A stretch of 64,000 nucleotides of DNA, taken from positions 1,302,001 to 1,366,000 of the forward strand of contig CBDCSD010000002.1 in NCBI GenBank assembly GCA_965221345.1, given 5' to 3'. The position numbers were made by a program, and so were the translations under genes. This document shows, piece after piece, positions 34,138-42,717 of the stretch (positions are counted from its first letter, which is position 1; every line of letters begins with the position of its first letter). Source of the DNA: Bin5 sp965221345 (GTDB lineage Bacteria > Chloroflexota > Anaerolineae > Caldilineales > Caldilineaceae). Below the pieces are notes generated by a model. The model was not told the origin of the DNA. It saw only the letters and a list, made by a program, of their open reading frames with translations, and ran no database searches.

Positions 34138-34854
34138 ATGTCTGACGAAACCAAAATGACCGAAGCCGAAGCGAACACCGAAGAGCAACCGGCCAACGAG
34201 ACGCCAACGGAAGATTCCGGCGCCGCCGAGCACTTGGCGACAGCGGAACAGGATGCCCCCTTGCCCGAAGAAAGCGCGGCGGAGAGCGCTCCGCAGGTCG
34301 TTGCCGAAGCGGCTGCGGAACCAGTGGCCGAAGCGGTTGCAGAACCAGAGGCCGAAGCAGTTGCGGAGCCAGTGGCCGAAGCGGCTGCGGAGCCAGTGAC
34401 CGAAGCGGTCGCGGAACCAGAGGCCGAAGCGGTTGCCGAGCCCGAGGCTGAAGCGGTTGCGGAGCCTGAAGCCGAAGCGGTTGCCGAGCCCGAGGCTGAA
34501 GCGGTTGCAGAGCCAGAGGCCGAGTTGGACGCAGGTAGCAGCCAACCAGAGCAGGCTGCCCCCACCTTCAACCGTGTAGAGGGACCGGCCATATTTAACC
34601 GCGCCAAACAGGGTAATCAGCGCAGAAATCCCCGGCACGTCGGCAACGATGTGCGTATCGACGAGATCGGCTACAAAAATGTGCAGGTTCTCAGCCGCTT
34701 TGTCGATAACTATGGACGCATTCACAACCGCCGCAAGACCCGCGTCACTGCCAAGATGCAGCGCAAAGTGACCAGGGCGATCAAGCGGGCCAGACATCTG
34801 GCCTTAATGCCGTACACAGGCGAACATATCCGCATAACCGGCAGACGCAGTTAA
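34138..34854 (+). CDS. rpsR: 30S ribosomal protein bS18 with long acidic N-terminal repeat extension
   Basis: A 238-residue protein. Only the last ~72 residues (IDEIGYKNVQVLSRFVDNYG, then GRIHNRRKTRV and HIRITGRRS at the end) are normal bS18, which is ordinarily about 75-90 residues in all. Residues 1-60 are acidic and low-complexity. Residues 61-130 are eight full EPxAEAVA-type octapeptides plus a partial unit, encoded by a 24-nt tandem repeat. Residues 131-166 form a transition to the core with basic residues. The ATG at 34138 has AAGGAG upstream and the frame is continuous, so the extension is probably real. It likely projects from the ribosome as a disordered acidic arm, or is trimmed. 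Confidence 0.92.
   Translation: MSDETKMTEAEANTEEQPANETPTEDSGAAEHLATAEQDAPLPEESAAESAPQVVAEAAAEPVAEAVAEPEAEAVAEPVAEAAAEPVTEAVAEPEAEAVAEPEAEAVAEPEAEAVAEPEAEAVAEPEAELDAGSSQPEQAAPTFNRVEGPAIFNRAKQGNQRRNPRHVGNDVRIDEIGYKNVQVLSRFVDNYGRIHNRRKTRVTAKMQRKVTRAIKRARHLALMPYTGEHIRITGRRS
34318..34527 (+). repeat. 24-nt tandem repeat encoding EPxAEAVA octapeptides in rpsR
   Basis: Eight 24-nt units plus a partial one, mostly GAGCCAGAGGCCGAAGCGGT-like with degenerate third positions. Several adjacent units encode identical EPEAEAVA peptides, suggesting recent expansion by slippage. Confidence 0.9.
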
Positions 34855-34861
34855 ACGATCC

Positions 34862-36409
34862 ATGGCCAAGAAGCGCAGACGACGAAGGCAGGAAGAAGCC
34901 CCGCAGGTCGAAAATAGACGTGAGACCCGCCTGCGTGCCCGCGAACGGGAACGTAACCTGCGGCTTACATTGATCATCGGCGGGATAGTCGGTGTGGCTC
35001 TGATCCTGGTCCTGTATAGCGTGGTCAATGAACTGATCATTAAGCCCAACAGCGTACTGGCCCAGGTTGAAGACAAACCGATCATCACCCGCGACTTCTG
35101 GCAACAGTCCCGCCTGCGCCAGAGCGACCTGGATAACCAGCGGTTGCGGCTGCAGGTGTTCGCCCAGCAGTTTGGCGATTCAGGCCTGTTCGCCTCCCAG
35201 ATCGCTTCCATCAATGCGATGCTGGCCAGCCCTTTAACGCTGGGGACACAAGTCCTCAACGATATGATTGAAGGGGCTGTCCTCCAGATTAAAGCGCCGG
35301 AAGTGGGCGTGGCCGTCACCGATAAAGAGGTGGACGAGACCCTGCGCGAAGAGGTGGCGCGCGGGCAAGGCGCGCTGACAGAGCCACAGGCCACAGCAAC
35401 CGCCGACGCCGCCGTCGAAGCGACCGCCACCGCAGAATCCTTTACGCCAACGCCGCTCCCCTCACCGACGCCGACGCCGGAAGATGACGCGGACAGCGAG
35501 CCGACCGCATCCGCGGCCGGCGAGACCACCGAGACCCCGGCAGAAGAAGCGCCCACGCCGGAGCCGCCCGCGGTTCTGACCGACGCTTTGTACCAGGAGG
35601 GGCTGCGCACATTGGAGGAGAATCTGCGCGAGAACGCCGGCATGAGTCTGGCCAACTATCGCGAGGTGATCCGGGGGCGTCTGTTACGCACGAAGATGTC
35701 GGAGACGATCAGCCAGGATCTGGTATCCACGACTGGGGAACAAGCCCGGGTCCGCCATATACTGATCACAGTCGACCCCGAGCCGGAGAACGCGCCTCCC
35801 CCTGAAACCGAAGAACCGGCTGGCGAGACGGGGGACGAGACGCCTCCCCCCGCGCCTGAAAGCGCGGACGAAAACAGCGAGAATTTACCTCCGCCGTCAG
35901 CCGAAACGACGACTGAGACTCCCGCGCCCGCCCCTGGGGAAAGCAGCCCTCCTCCCTCGGAGGAATGGAATCCTGACACCAACGGCGATGGCCGTGTTGA
36001 CGACGCCGAGGCGCTGGCCTTTGCGCAGGCGTTGCATCAACGCATTCTCGACGGCGAGGATTTCGCCGACCTGGCGCTCCGGTTCAGCAACGACCCGGGC
36101 AGCGGCTCCCAGGGCGGCGATCTGGGCTGGGCCGGCCGCGGGCGCTACGTGCCTGAATTCGACGAAGCCGCATTCTCACTCGAAGTCGGCGAAATCAGCG
36201 CACCGGTCAAGACATCCTTCGGCTATCATATAATCGAGGTGCTGGAGCGGGACGATGAACGGCCAAAAGAGGAAGCCGCCTTGCAGCAGGAGTATGCACA
36301 GGCTTTCCAGACCTGGCTGCAGGAGCAGGTATTGTCGCTGAACATCGATCGCCCGGACAACCTGTCTTCCATGTTGCCGCGCAATCTGGGCCAGTCGGAC
36401 GACCAGTAA
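34862..36409 (+). CDS. Membrane-anchored parvulin-type peptidyl-prolyl isomerase (PrsA/SurA-like) with insertion
   Basis: A 515-residue protein with a basic cytoplasmic start (MAKKRRRRRQ), one membrane helix at about residues 35-56 and an extracytoplasmic part. Residues ~60-290 resemble SurA/PrsA N-terminal chaperone helices, broken by a Thr/Pro/Glu linker (about 170-245). The parvulin domain starts at VRHILITV near residue 297. It is interrupted after the first strand by a ~75-residue Pro/Glu-rich insert ending in DTNGDGRVDDAEA (372-384), a canonical EF-hand/dockerin calcium loop, and resumes with DFADLALRFSNDPGS and GYHIIEVLE. It follows rpsR by 7 nt and precedes a strong terminator. Confidence 0.85.
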   Translation: MAKKRRRRRQEEAPQVENRRETRLRARERERNLRLTLIIGGIVGVALILVLYSVVNELIIKPNSVLAQVEDKPIITRDFWQQSRLRQSDLDNQRLRLQVFAQQFGDSGLFASQIASINAMLASPLTLGTQVLNDMIEGAVLQIKAPEVGVAVTDKEVDETLREEVARGQGALTEPQATATADAAVEATATAESFTPTPLPSPTPTPEDDADSEPTASAAGETTETPAEEAPTPEPPAVLTDALYQEGLRTLEENLRENAGMSLANYREVIRGRLLRTKMSETISQDLVSTTGEQARVRHILITVDPEPENAPPPETEEPAGETGDETPPPAPESADENSENLPPPSAETTTETPAPAPGESSPPPSEEWNPDTNGDGRVDDAEALAFAQALHQRILDGEDFADLALRFSNDPGSGSQGGDLGWAGRGRYVPEFDEAAFSLEVGEISAPVKTSFGYHIIEVLERDDERPKEEAALQQEYAQAFQTWLQEQVLSLNIDRPDNLSSMLPRNLGQSDDQ

Positions 36410-36468
36410 GTTCGGTTTTCAGCGTTCGCTAGTATGCAGTCAGGCTGTGGCGACAATCAGAGATTGAG

Positions 36469-36496
36469 ACGCCGGGCGTAATGCCCGGCGTTTTTT
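36469..36496 (+). terminator. Rho-independent terminator of the rpsF operon
   Basis: A perfect 9-bp stem ACGCCGGGC / GCCCGGCGT with loop GTAAT, followed by six T. It ends the rpsF-rpsR-parvulin unit and overlaps the end of the convergent ABC ATPase gene. Confidence 0.92.
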
Positions 36497-37277
36497 ATTC
36501 GCGCACCGCTTCTTCCGCGCCCGTCGCCAGGCAGGCGCGAATTTCGCTGATCAGCGCGCCGGCCTGCGGCCGCGTCAACATCTCCAGCGTGCGCGGGCGG
36601 GGCAGGTCTACGGAGATAGCGCCCTGCAGGCTTCCGGGCTGCCCACTCAGAACCAGCACACGATCGGCGAGGAAAACGGCTTCCTGAATGCTGTGCGTAA
36701 TCATCAACGCCGTCTGCTTCCTGTCACGGCAAATGCGCAGGAGTTCCTGATTGAGACGCTCGCGTGTCAGCGCGTCCAGCGCGCCGAAAGGCTCGTCCAT
36801 CAGCAGCAGCGCAGGACTTTGCAGCAAGGCCCGCGTGAGCGTAACGCGCTGGGCCATGCCGCCGGAGAGTTGAGACGGGTAGGCGTCGGCGAACTGTTCC
36901 AGCCCCATCAGGGCAAGCGCCGCACAGGCCCGCTCCCGGTCCTGCCTATCGAGCGGCTTCTGCAGTTCCAGCGGGAGCAGGACATTTTCCAGGGCTGTGC
37001 GCCAGGGCATCAGATTCGTGTTCTGGAAGACAAACCCGATCTGTGGCTGCGGAGACTGCACGGTTCGGCCTCTGAACTGCACCTCGCCTGCTGTGGGCGT
37101 CAACAGGCCGCCGAGGATGCGCAGCAGCGTCGACTTGCCGCTGCCGCTGTTGCCGACCACGCAGACAAACTCATGTGCCTGCACCGCGAAGGAGACTGCC
37201 GCCAGCGCCGGCGTGACGCGGTTGCGGCGGCTATAGGTGTGGCTGACGTTCTGGGCCTGCAGCAGAGGATCTGTCAT
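36495..37277 (-). CDS. ABC importer ATPase (predicted riboflavin uptake)
   Basis: A 260-residue ATPase of the SsuB/TauB/nitrate class. Walker A VVGNSGSGKSTLL, Q-loop around VFQNTNLMPW, signature LSGGMAQRVTLTRALL, Walker B LLLMDEPFGALD and H-loop MITHSIQEAVFLADRVLVL are complete. It is the last gene of the three-gene unit led by the FMN riboswitch and energises the permease encoded at 38543-39442. The gap before it carries short tandem repeats (37342-37382). A three-gene importer of this type matches the RibXY riboflavin system described for Chloroflexus. Confidence 0.9.
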   Translation of the reverse strand: MTDPLLQAQNVSHTYSRRNRVTPALAAVSFAVQAHEFVCVVGNSGSGKSTLLRILGGLLTPTAGEVQFRGRTVQSPQPQIGFVFQNTNLMPWRTALENVLLPLELQKPLDRQDRERACAALALMGLEQFADAYPSQLSGGMAQRVTLTRALLQSPALLLMDEPFGALDALTRERLNQELLRICRDRKQTALMITHSIQEAVFLADRVLVLSGQPGSLQGAISVDLPRPRTLEMLTRPQAGALISEIRACLATGAEEAVRE

Positions 37278-37341
37278 CAGTGGCCAGTTACAGTTGCAAG
37301 TGGCAGTTGCCCGCGGCCGGTTACAGAGCGCCGGCCACGGG

Positions 37342-37382
37342 GAATGTCACCGTTGGAAATATCACCGTTGGGATTGTCACTG
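37342..37382. repeat. Short tandem repeat (A)TNTCACCGTTGG
   Basis: Three imperfect units AATGTCACCGTTGG, ATATCACCGTTGG and ATTGTCACTGT, overlapping the end of the substrate-binding protein gene. Confidence 0.5.
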
Positions 37383-38468
37383 TATGAATTCGTTGGTGTA
37401 CATCTCTTCCGGCTGGACGAGCCGCTCCACAAAGCCGATACGCAGCAGGAGTTCGGCCACCGTCTCCCATTCGGAACGCGTGGTGGCTCCGTGCGCACCC
37501 TCCGGCCGCGGCTGCCAGAAAGGAATTGAAGCGTCGAACACCAACCGGTTGGCAGCTTCATTTTCCCCGCCTGCCTCCGGCACAAAGTTCAACGCAATTG
37601 CGAAGGACTCGTCCGGATTGGCGAGGGTATAGGCGACCGACTCTTGCAGCGCGCGCACCATCGCCTCCACCAGCTGCGGCTCCTCTTGCAGTGTGCGTTC
37701 GTTGGTGACCAGCCCGTTGGCCGGGATCTGCAGATATTGATCGAGGGCGATCTGCACCGTTTCGATGCCGGCATTGCCCAGCACGACCGGACCGTTGACG
37801 GCATAGTCCACAGCCGCGTCCACCAGGTCCTCACTCACCGCCGACGCCTGCGTGAAGCCAATGCTCTCCATCTGAATGTCGGCTTCAGTCAATCCTGCCA
37901 CATCCAGCAGAGCCCGCAGCGCAATGTAGGTGGCCCCGAACGGTCCCGGTACGCCGACAGTGCGGCCGGCCAGGTCCGCCGGTTCGTGAATGCCGGCATC
38001 GGCCTTGGCAAAGACTGCGACCGGGTAGCTGGTATACCAGTTCATCACATATCTGACCGGCAACTCCTGCGCGCGGCCCAGCACCAGTTGGTCGCCGCTG
38101 GCAATCATGAACTGCAGTTCGTCGGTCGCGACCAACTTCAGATAGTCGTTTTCAAAACCGTACTCCAACGACAGATCGACTCCCCTCTCTGCGAAGAATC
38201 CCTTCTCGATCCCTACATAAAAGGGCGCGAACTGGACATTGGGAATGAAGCCCACCCCTAACGTAATCGGGCGCAGGCTTTGCGGGTCGGGGGACGCGGC
38301 CGGCATCGTTGCCGGCGCGATGGGAGCGCACGCGGCCGTAAGCGCGACTAAAAGCGGCAGCAGAACCAATTTCAGCAAGTGGGACAGGCCCGGAGGGCTC
38401 GCCGCTCCCGGGCGGAGTAAGATAGAGTTCGTCCGCGCTGTTGAATACGAGACAATGTAATGTTTCAT
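37377..38468 (-). CDS. ribY: ABC importer substrate-binding protein (predicted riboflavin, RibY-like)
   Basis: A 363-residue exported protein of the NMT1/THI5-like class. ATG at 38468, with GAGGAA upstream, was chosen over an upstream in-frame start. The signal segment is long: basic residues, then LLKLVLLPLLVALTAAC near residues 31-47, whose final Cys could be a lipid attachment site (weak lipobox). The mature part starts with ITLGVGFIPNVQFAPFYVGIE and GFFAERGVDLSLEYG, typical of THI5-type ligand-binding folds. Because the operon is under an FMN riboswitch, riboflavin or a precursor is the likely ligand rather than thiamine pyrimidine. Confidence 0.82.
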   Translation of the reverse strand: MKHYIVSYSTARTNSILLRPGAASPPGLSHLLKLVLLPLLVALTAACAPIAPATMPAASPDPQSLRPITLGVGFIPNVQFAPFYVGIEKGFFAERGVDLSLEYGFENDYLKLVATDELQFMIASGDQLVLGRAQELPVRYVMNWYTSYPVAVFAKADAGIHEPADLAGRTVGVPGPFGATYIALRALLDVAGLTEADIQMESIGFTQASAVSEDLVDAAVDYAVNGPVVLGNAGIETVQIALDQYLQIPANGLVTNERTLQEEPQLVEAMVRALQESVAYTLANPDESFAIALNFVPEAGGENEAANRLVFDASIPFWQPRPEGAHGATTRSEWETVAELLLRIGFVERLVQPEEMYTNEFIQ

Positions 38469-38542
38469 TCGTTCCTCTGAGTATTTGCGGATAGAAAATC
38501 TTCTCTTGTGAGAGATACCTTTTCTCAAGCAGGGGTCGCCTC

Positions 38543-39442
38543 TCAGTCACCACCCCTCAGACCATGCAGTTTCCAGCGCAGCAGATAGCTTTCCAGTAGT
38601 GTGACACTCCAGTACATCGCCTGGGCGAGCAGCACGATCGTGAACACGGCGACGAAGATCATCGGCGTGTCCAGTACGCCCCGCCCCAGGTTGATGAGGA
38701 ATCCCAGCCCTTGATCCGCGCCGACAAACTCGCCCACGATCGCGCCGACAACGGCCAGAATAACGCTCAGCTTGAGGCCGCCGAAGATCACGGGCAGGGC
38801 GCCGGGCAGATCCAGCTTCACAAAGAGCTGCCAGCGGCTGGCGCGCAGGGAGCGCATCAACTCGCGCAGGTCCTGGTCTACATTGCGGATGCCGACAACT
38901 GTGCCGAGCAGGGTCGGAAAGAAGACCATGATGGTCGTCACCAGCACTTTGCTCAACAGGCCGCTGCCAAACCAGATAACCAGCAGCGGGGCGATGGCCA
39001 CAACCGGAACCGTCTGGCTGGCGACGAGATAGGGGGACAGGATGCGGTCGAGCGTGCGGCTGCGTCCCAGCCAGTAGCCCAGCGCAAAAGCCAGCGTCAG
39101 GCCAATCAGCATTCCGGCGCCGATTTCAGTAACGGTGGCCTGTGTATGGCGCAGCAGCGAGCCGTCCGCGCTCATCGTCAGCGCTTTCTGCAATACCTGC
39201 CCTGGGCGGGGCAGAATAAAAACCGGATAGCCCTGCCAGCGGACAACCGCTTCCCACAGCAGCAGCGCCGCGCACAGCACGAACGGGAATGCCGCCAGCG
39301 CCGGATGGCGCGCCACCCAATCGCCGACGCGGCCGGCTCTGCGCCGGTTCTGACGCGCCGGCTGTTCGACTATTGGTGGCGCCACCTGGTCTCTGCCGTC
39401 ATCGGCCGACGCGCCAGTGAATAGTATCGAACTGTCTTTCAT
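38543..39442 (-). CDS. ribX: ABC importer permease (predicted riboflavin, RibX-like)
   Basis: A 299-residue permease from the ATG at 39442; the long upstream extension of the frame runs through the riboswitch expression platform and is not coding. About six or seven membrane helices follow residue ~40. The BPD_transp_1 EAA loop appears as ELMRSLRASRWQLFVKLDLPGALP near residue 195. It is the first gene after the FMN aptamer, so its expression should fall when FMN is plentiful. Homologues include SsuC/TauC-like and ThiX permeases; the riboswitch decides the substrate call. Confidence 0.85.
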   Translation of the reverse strand: MKDSSILFTGASADDGRDQVAPPIVEQPARQNRRRAGRVGDWVARHPALAAFPFVLCAALLLWEAVVRWQGYPVFILPRPGQVLQKALTMSADGSLLRHTQATVTEIGAGMLIGLTLAFALGYWLGRSRTLDRILSPYLVASQTVPVVAIAPLLVIWFGSGLLSKVLVTTIMVFFPTLLGTVVGIRNVDQDLRELMRSLRASRWQLFVKLDLPGALPVIFGGLKLSVILAVVGAIVGEFVGADQGLGFLINLGRGVLDTPMIFVAVFTIVLLAQAMYWSVTLLESYLLRWKLHGLRGGD

Positions 39443-39463
39443 AATCTTGCCTTGCCCCGAAAA

Positions 39464-39503
39464 GCAAAGGACCCAAAGCGATAGATTGCTTCGGGTCCTT
39501 TGC
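39464..39503 (-). terminator. Second terminator-like hairpin in the riboswitch leader
   Basis: On the minus strand an 11-bp perfect stem GCAAAGGACCC / GGGTCCTTTGC with an 18-nt loop is followed by TTTTC. It lies only ~20 nt before the permease ATG, so it could also occlude the ribosome-binding site. Confidence 0.65.
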
Positions 39504-39598
39504 GCGGTGCGACCACCGCACTCCCGGCCTATGCCGAGAGCAGCCACTGGCAACGGCTGGCGTGCGCGTACTCCTCGCGCAACGCGCGTTCTCCACAC

Positions 39599-39633
39599 AA
39601 AAAAGCCCGAGATACATTGATCGTACCCCGGGC
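39599..39633 (-). terminator. Candidate expression-platform terminator of the FMN riboswitch
   Basis: On the minus strand GCCCGGG pairs with CTCGGGC (one G-U) across a 15-nt loop and is followed by six T. It lies ~76 nt downstream of the aptamer's 3' end, the usual place for a transcription-terminating platform. Confidence 0.65.
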
Positions 39634-39708
39634 ATTGCGCGCAGCAGCCACTGCGAATAGCCAAAGAGAACAGAACAATTCCTAGAAAGGCATTGCTCTC
39701 GCTCTTTG

Positions 39709-39884
<176 letters not shown>

Positions 39885-40006
39885 AGGTTATTTGGTTGTC
39901 GGGGTTATTATGGCAGATTGTCTCCCCACGCGTCAAGTCGCGGTGGGGCGGGCGGCAGGGCAATTGCATCAAATTGGGACAAACCCACGTGGGGCTGCCT
40001 GAATCG

Positions 40007-40035
40007 GGTAGGGGCGCCCCTTGTGGGTGCCCTTC
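40007..40035. repeat. GGTAGGGGCGCCCC REP-like element, copy 1
   Basis: GGTAGGGGCGCCCCTTGTGG followed by GTGCCCTTC; the GC core can form a hairpin. An almost identical copy (one mismatch) lies at 40142. Confidence 0.75.
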
Positions 40036-40141
40036 TCTAGGCAAAACGCCGAGAACCGTGCAGATCGTTGTGCGCTATCGCAAATTCCATACCTCTTTGG
40101 CGACTGGAGGCCGGTTTCTTGGCCGAAAAAAGAAGACAATT

Positions 40142-40170
40142 GGTAGGGGCGCCCCTTGTGGGCGCCCTTC
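40142..40170. repeat. GGTAGGGGCGCCCC REP-like element, copy 2
   Basis: The same 29-nt element as at 40007, with C in place of T in the GGGCGCCC arm, making the hairpin perfect. Both lie in the ~480-bp gap between the riboswitch and the end of lysS, which otherwise holds no recognisable feature. Confidence 0.75.
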
Positions 40171-40361
40171 GTCGGCTATTTTGGCGTCCAAATTAAGATG
40201 CGTTTGCCCTGGGCCGCCGGTCAGGGCAGAATTTGGGATGATGATGGCAGGAGTCGTTGCGCGCGAAGACATATCAGCGGCAAAAGAAAGAAGTGTGTTG
40301 CTTGTTTGTTACTATCTAGCGCGTTACCGGGATAAACGAGCGAGACGCCTGCGCCCGCCGC

Positions 40362-41948
40362 CTATGCGCCGGCGTCAGCCGCGGGGAGCGCAACTGCGGC
40401 GGCCGGCTCTTGCGCTTGCGCGTCCGGGGCGGCATCATCGTGGGGCGTTTGGTCAATTTCGCGCAGGTGGGGGAAAAGGATCACCTCGCGAATCGTATCC
40501 CGGTTCGTGAGCAGCATCGTCAGGCGGTCGACGCCCATGCCGAAACCGCCGGTGGGCGGCATGCCAAAACTGAGCGCCTCGACGTAATCGATATCGACCG
40601 GGTGGGCCTCCTCGTCGCCCTGCGCCGCCCGGTAGTTTTCATCCAGAAAGCGCTGCAGTTGGTCGACGGGATCGTTCAGTTCGGTGAACGCGTTGCAAAG
40701 CTCCATGCCGGCGGCAAAACCTTCAAATCGCTCAACCAGGCGCTCATCCTCCGGCATCCCTTTCGCCAGCGGGCTGAGATCGCGCGGATAGTCGACCAGA
40801 AAGGTGGGCTGAATCAGCTTGTGTTCACAGAATCTGGAGAGCAGCTGGTCCACCAGCTTGCCCCAGTTGGCCCCTTCTGCGGCGTCGATCCCGCGGCTGC
40901 GCATCTGTGCCCGCAGACGATCCTCATCGGCAAACTGCTCGTAGTCGATGCCGGATGCTTCCAGGATCGCCTGCCGCAGGGGAACGCGCGGCCAGGGCGG
41001 TGTAAAGTCGATCGTATGCTCCTGCCAAGTGACAAGCGGGCTGCCGGTCACCTGTTCGGCGGTGGCGGCGACCATCTCCTCGGTACGCCGCATCACGTCT
41101 TCATAGTCGGCGTAGGCCTCGTAAAACTCCAGCTGGGTAAATTCCGGATTGTGCTTGAAGCTGACGCCTTCGTTGCGGAAGTCGCGACCGATCTCGTAGA
41201 CAGCAGGAAAGCCGCCGACAATCAATCGCTTCAGGTACAACTCGAAGCTGATGCGCAGATAGAGATCCTGGTGGAGCTGGTTATGGTGGGTGACGAAGGG
41301 CTGAGCGGCCGCGCCGCCGTAAAGCGGTTGCAGAATCGGCGTCTCGACTTCGAGGAACCCTGCGTCATCCAGATAGGTGCGCAGGGCGCGCACGACCGCG
41401 GCCCGGTCGCGGAACAACGCGCGCACATCTTCGTTGGCCAGCAGGTCCACATACCGCCGCCGGTAGCGGACTTCCGGATCACGCACGCCGTGCCATTTGT
41501 CCGGCATCGGTTTGAGGGTTTTGGCCAGGAAGGTGATCTCGTCGACAGTTACGCTCAACTCGCCGCTGCGGGTGACGGAGAGATGGCCGCTGGCGCTGAT
41601 GAAATCACCGAGATCGATGAGCCGCTTCCATACTTCGTTGTACCAGCCGTCCGGCAACCTGTCCCGCTGGATGAAAAGCTGAATCTGTGCGCTGCCGTCA
41701 TCCAGGTCGGCGAAGCTGACCTTTCCCATTACGCGGATGCGCTTGAGGCGGCCGGCCACACGCACTGCCGGCTGCTCGGCGGCACTTTCGTCATACAGCG
41801 CGCGGGCGGCAGCGATCGTATGCGAGCGCTTCACACGCGCCGGATAGGGGTCGATCCCGCGCGCGCGCAGTGCCTCCAGTTTCTGCAGGCGACTCTGCTC
41901 CTGATCGCTCAGGTTTTCAGGCTCGAACAGTTCGCTGGCATCTTTCAC
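40362..41948 (-). CDS. lysS: Lysyl-tRNA synthetase, class II
   Basis: A 528-residue enzyme charging tRNA-Lys. GTG at 41948, preceded by AGGAG, is preferred because a longer start would overlap greA. The anticodon-binding OB domain spans roughly residues 55-150 (VRVAGRLKRIRVMGKVSFADL); class II motif 1 is around FLEVETPILQPLYGGA, motif 2 FRNEGVSFKHNPEFTQLEFYEAY, motif 3 GFGMGVDRLTML. The Ala/Pro-rich tail of ~30 residues after HLREID is unusual. It follows greA by 61 nt, the common greA-lysS order. Confidence 0.96.
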   Translation of the reverse strand: MKDASELFEPENLSDQEQSRLQKLEALRARGIDPYPARVKRSHTIAAARALYDESAAEQPAVRVAGRLKRIRVMGKVSFADLDDGSAQIQLFIQRDRLPDGWYNEVWKRLIDLGDFISASGHLSVTRSGELSVTVDEITFLAKTLKPMPDKWHGVRDPEVRYRRRYVDLLANEDVRALFRDRAAVVRALRTYLDDAGFLEVETPILQPLYGGAAAQPFVTHHNQLHQDLYLRISFELYLKRLIVGGFPAVYEIGRDFRNEGVSFKHNPEFTQLEFYEAYADYEDVMRRTEEMVAATAEQVTGSPLVTWQEHTIDFTPPWPRVPLRQAILEASGIDYEQFADEDRLRAQMRSRGIDAAEGANWGKLVDQLLSRFCEHKLIQPTFLVDYPRDLSPLAKGMPEDERLVERFEGFAAGMELCNAFTELNDPVDQLQRFLDENYRAAQGDEEAHPVDIDYVEALSFGMPPTGGFGMGVDRLTMLLTNRDTIREVILFPHLREIDQTPHDDAAPDAQAQEPAAAVALPAADAGA

Positions 41949-42009
41949 AATACCTGCTCCTGACAAAGCGGCCGCGTTTGCTACCGGGATACGGGCAGAG
42001 GGGCGTTCA

Positions 42010-42483
42010 TCATTCGACGCGGACGATTTCAAACTCGATTTCGCCTGCCGGCGCCTTGACGCTCACCACGTCTCCTGCCGCGTGGCCGAGCAGCGCCTTG
42101 CCGATAGGGCTTTCGTTGCTGATGCGCCCATTGCTCGGATCGGTTTCCGTCGAGCCTACGATTGTGTAGATTTCTTCGGCGACGTAACCGTTTTCTCTCA
42201 CCACAACCCTGCGGCCCAGGGCCACCTGGTTGTCGGGAGTCTGAGAATCGTCGATAATCTGCGCGTTGAAGATCTTGACCTTGAGCTCCCGAATGCGCCC
42301 TTCGACAAAAGCTTGCGCATTCTTGGCTTCGTCATAGCCGGCATTTTCTCTCAGGTCGCCTTCGGCCTTGGCTTCGGCGATCTGCTGGGCGATCTGTTGC
42401 CGCCGTTCACCGACAAGATAATCCAGTTCCTCTTGCAGAGCATCGAGACCGCTTTGGGTCAAATAGACAGGACTTTCACTCAT
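42010..42483 (-). CDS. greA: Transcription elongation factor GreA
   Basis: A 157-residue factor that enters the RNA polymerase secondary channel and stimulates cleavage of backtracked RNA. The N-terminal coiled coil (about 1-75) has the tip acidic residues in EGDLRENAGYDEAK. The FKBP-like C-terminal domain includes VGSTETDP and SNESPIGKALLGHAAGD. Length and motifs are fully typical. It is the upstream partner of lysS on the minus strand. Confidence 0.97.
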   Translation of the reverse strand: MSESPVYLTQSGLDALQEELDYLVGERRQQIAQQIAEAKAEGDLRENAGYDEAKNAQAFVEGRIRELKVKIFNAQIIDDSQTPDNQVALGRRVVVRENGYVAEEIYTIVGSTETDPSNGRISNESPIGKALLGHAAGDVVSVKAPAGEIEFEIVRVE

Positions 42484-42717
42484 GATTCTTACTCGCTGAT
42501 TGCGCGGGGGCTTCTCTCACGCAGATAGAGAGGGCGCGATCAACGGCGGGTAATATGCCGTCATCAGCTGCGCCCCCTGGAAAGTAAACGCCGACCCGAA
42601 TCGTCAGGTCGGCTCTCAATCTGTTACGATTATAGCTGAATTATCGGAAAATGCAAACCGTCGACAGTGAGGAATCATGGTGTTACTATCCTCAAACCGC
42701 TCTTATCACCCGACCGC

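Noticed and set aside
36495..39442. Thiamine-pyrimidine (ThiXYZ) transporter
   Set aside because: Homology allows it, but the leader is unmistakably an FMN aptamer and not a TPP riboswitch, so riboflavin is the better call.
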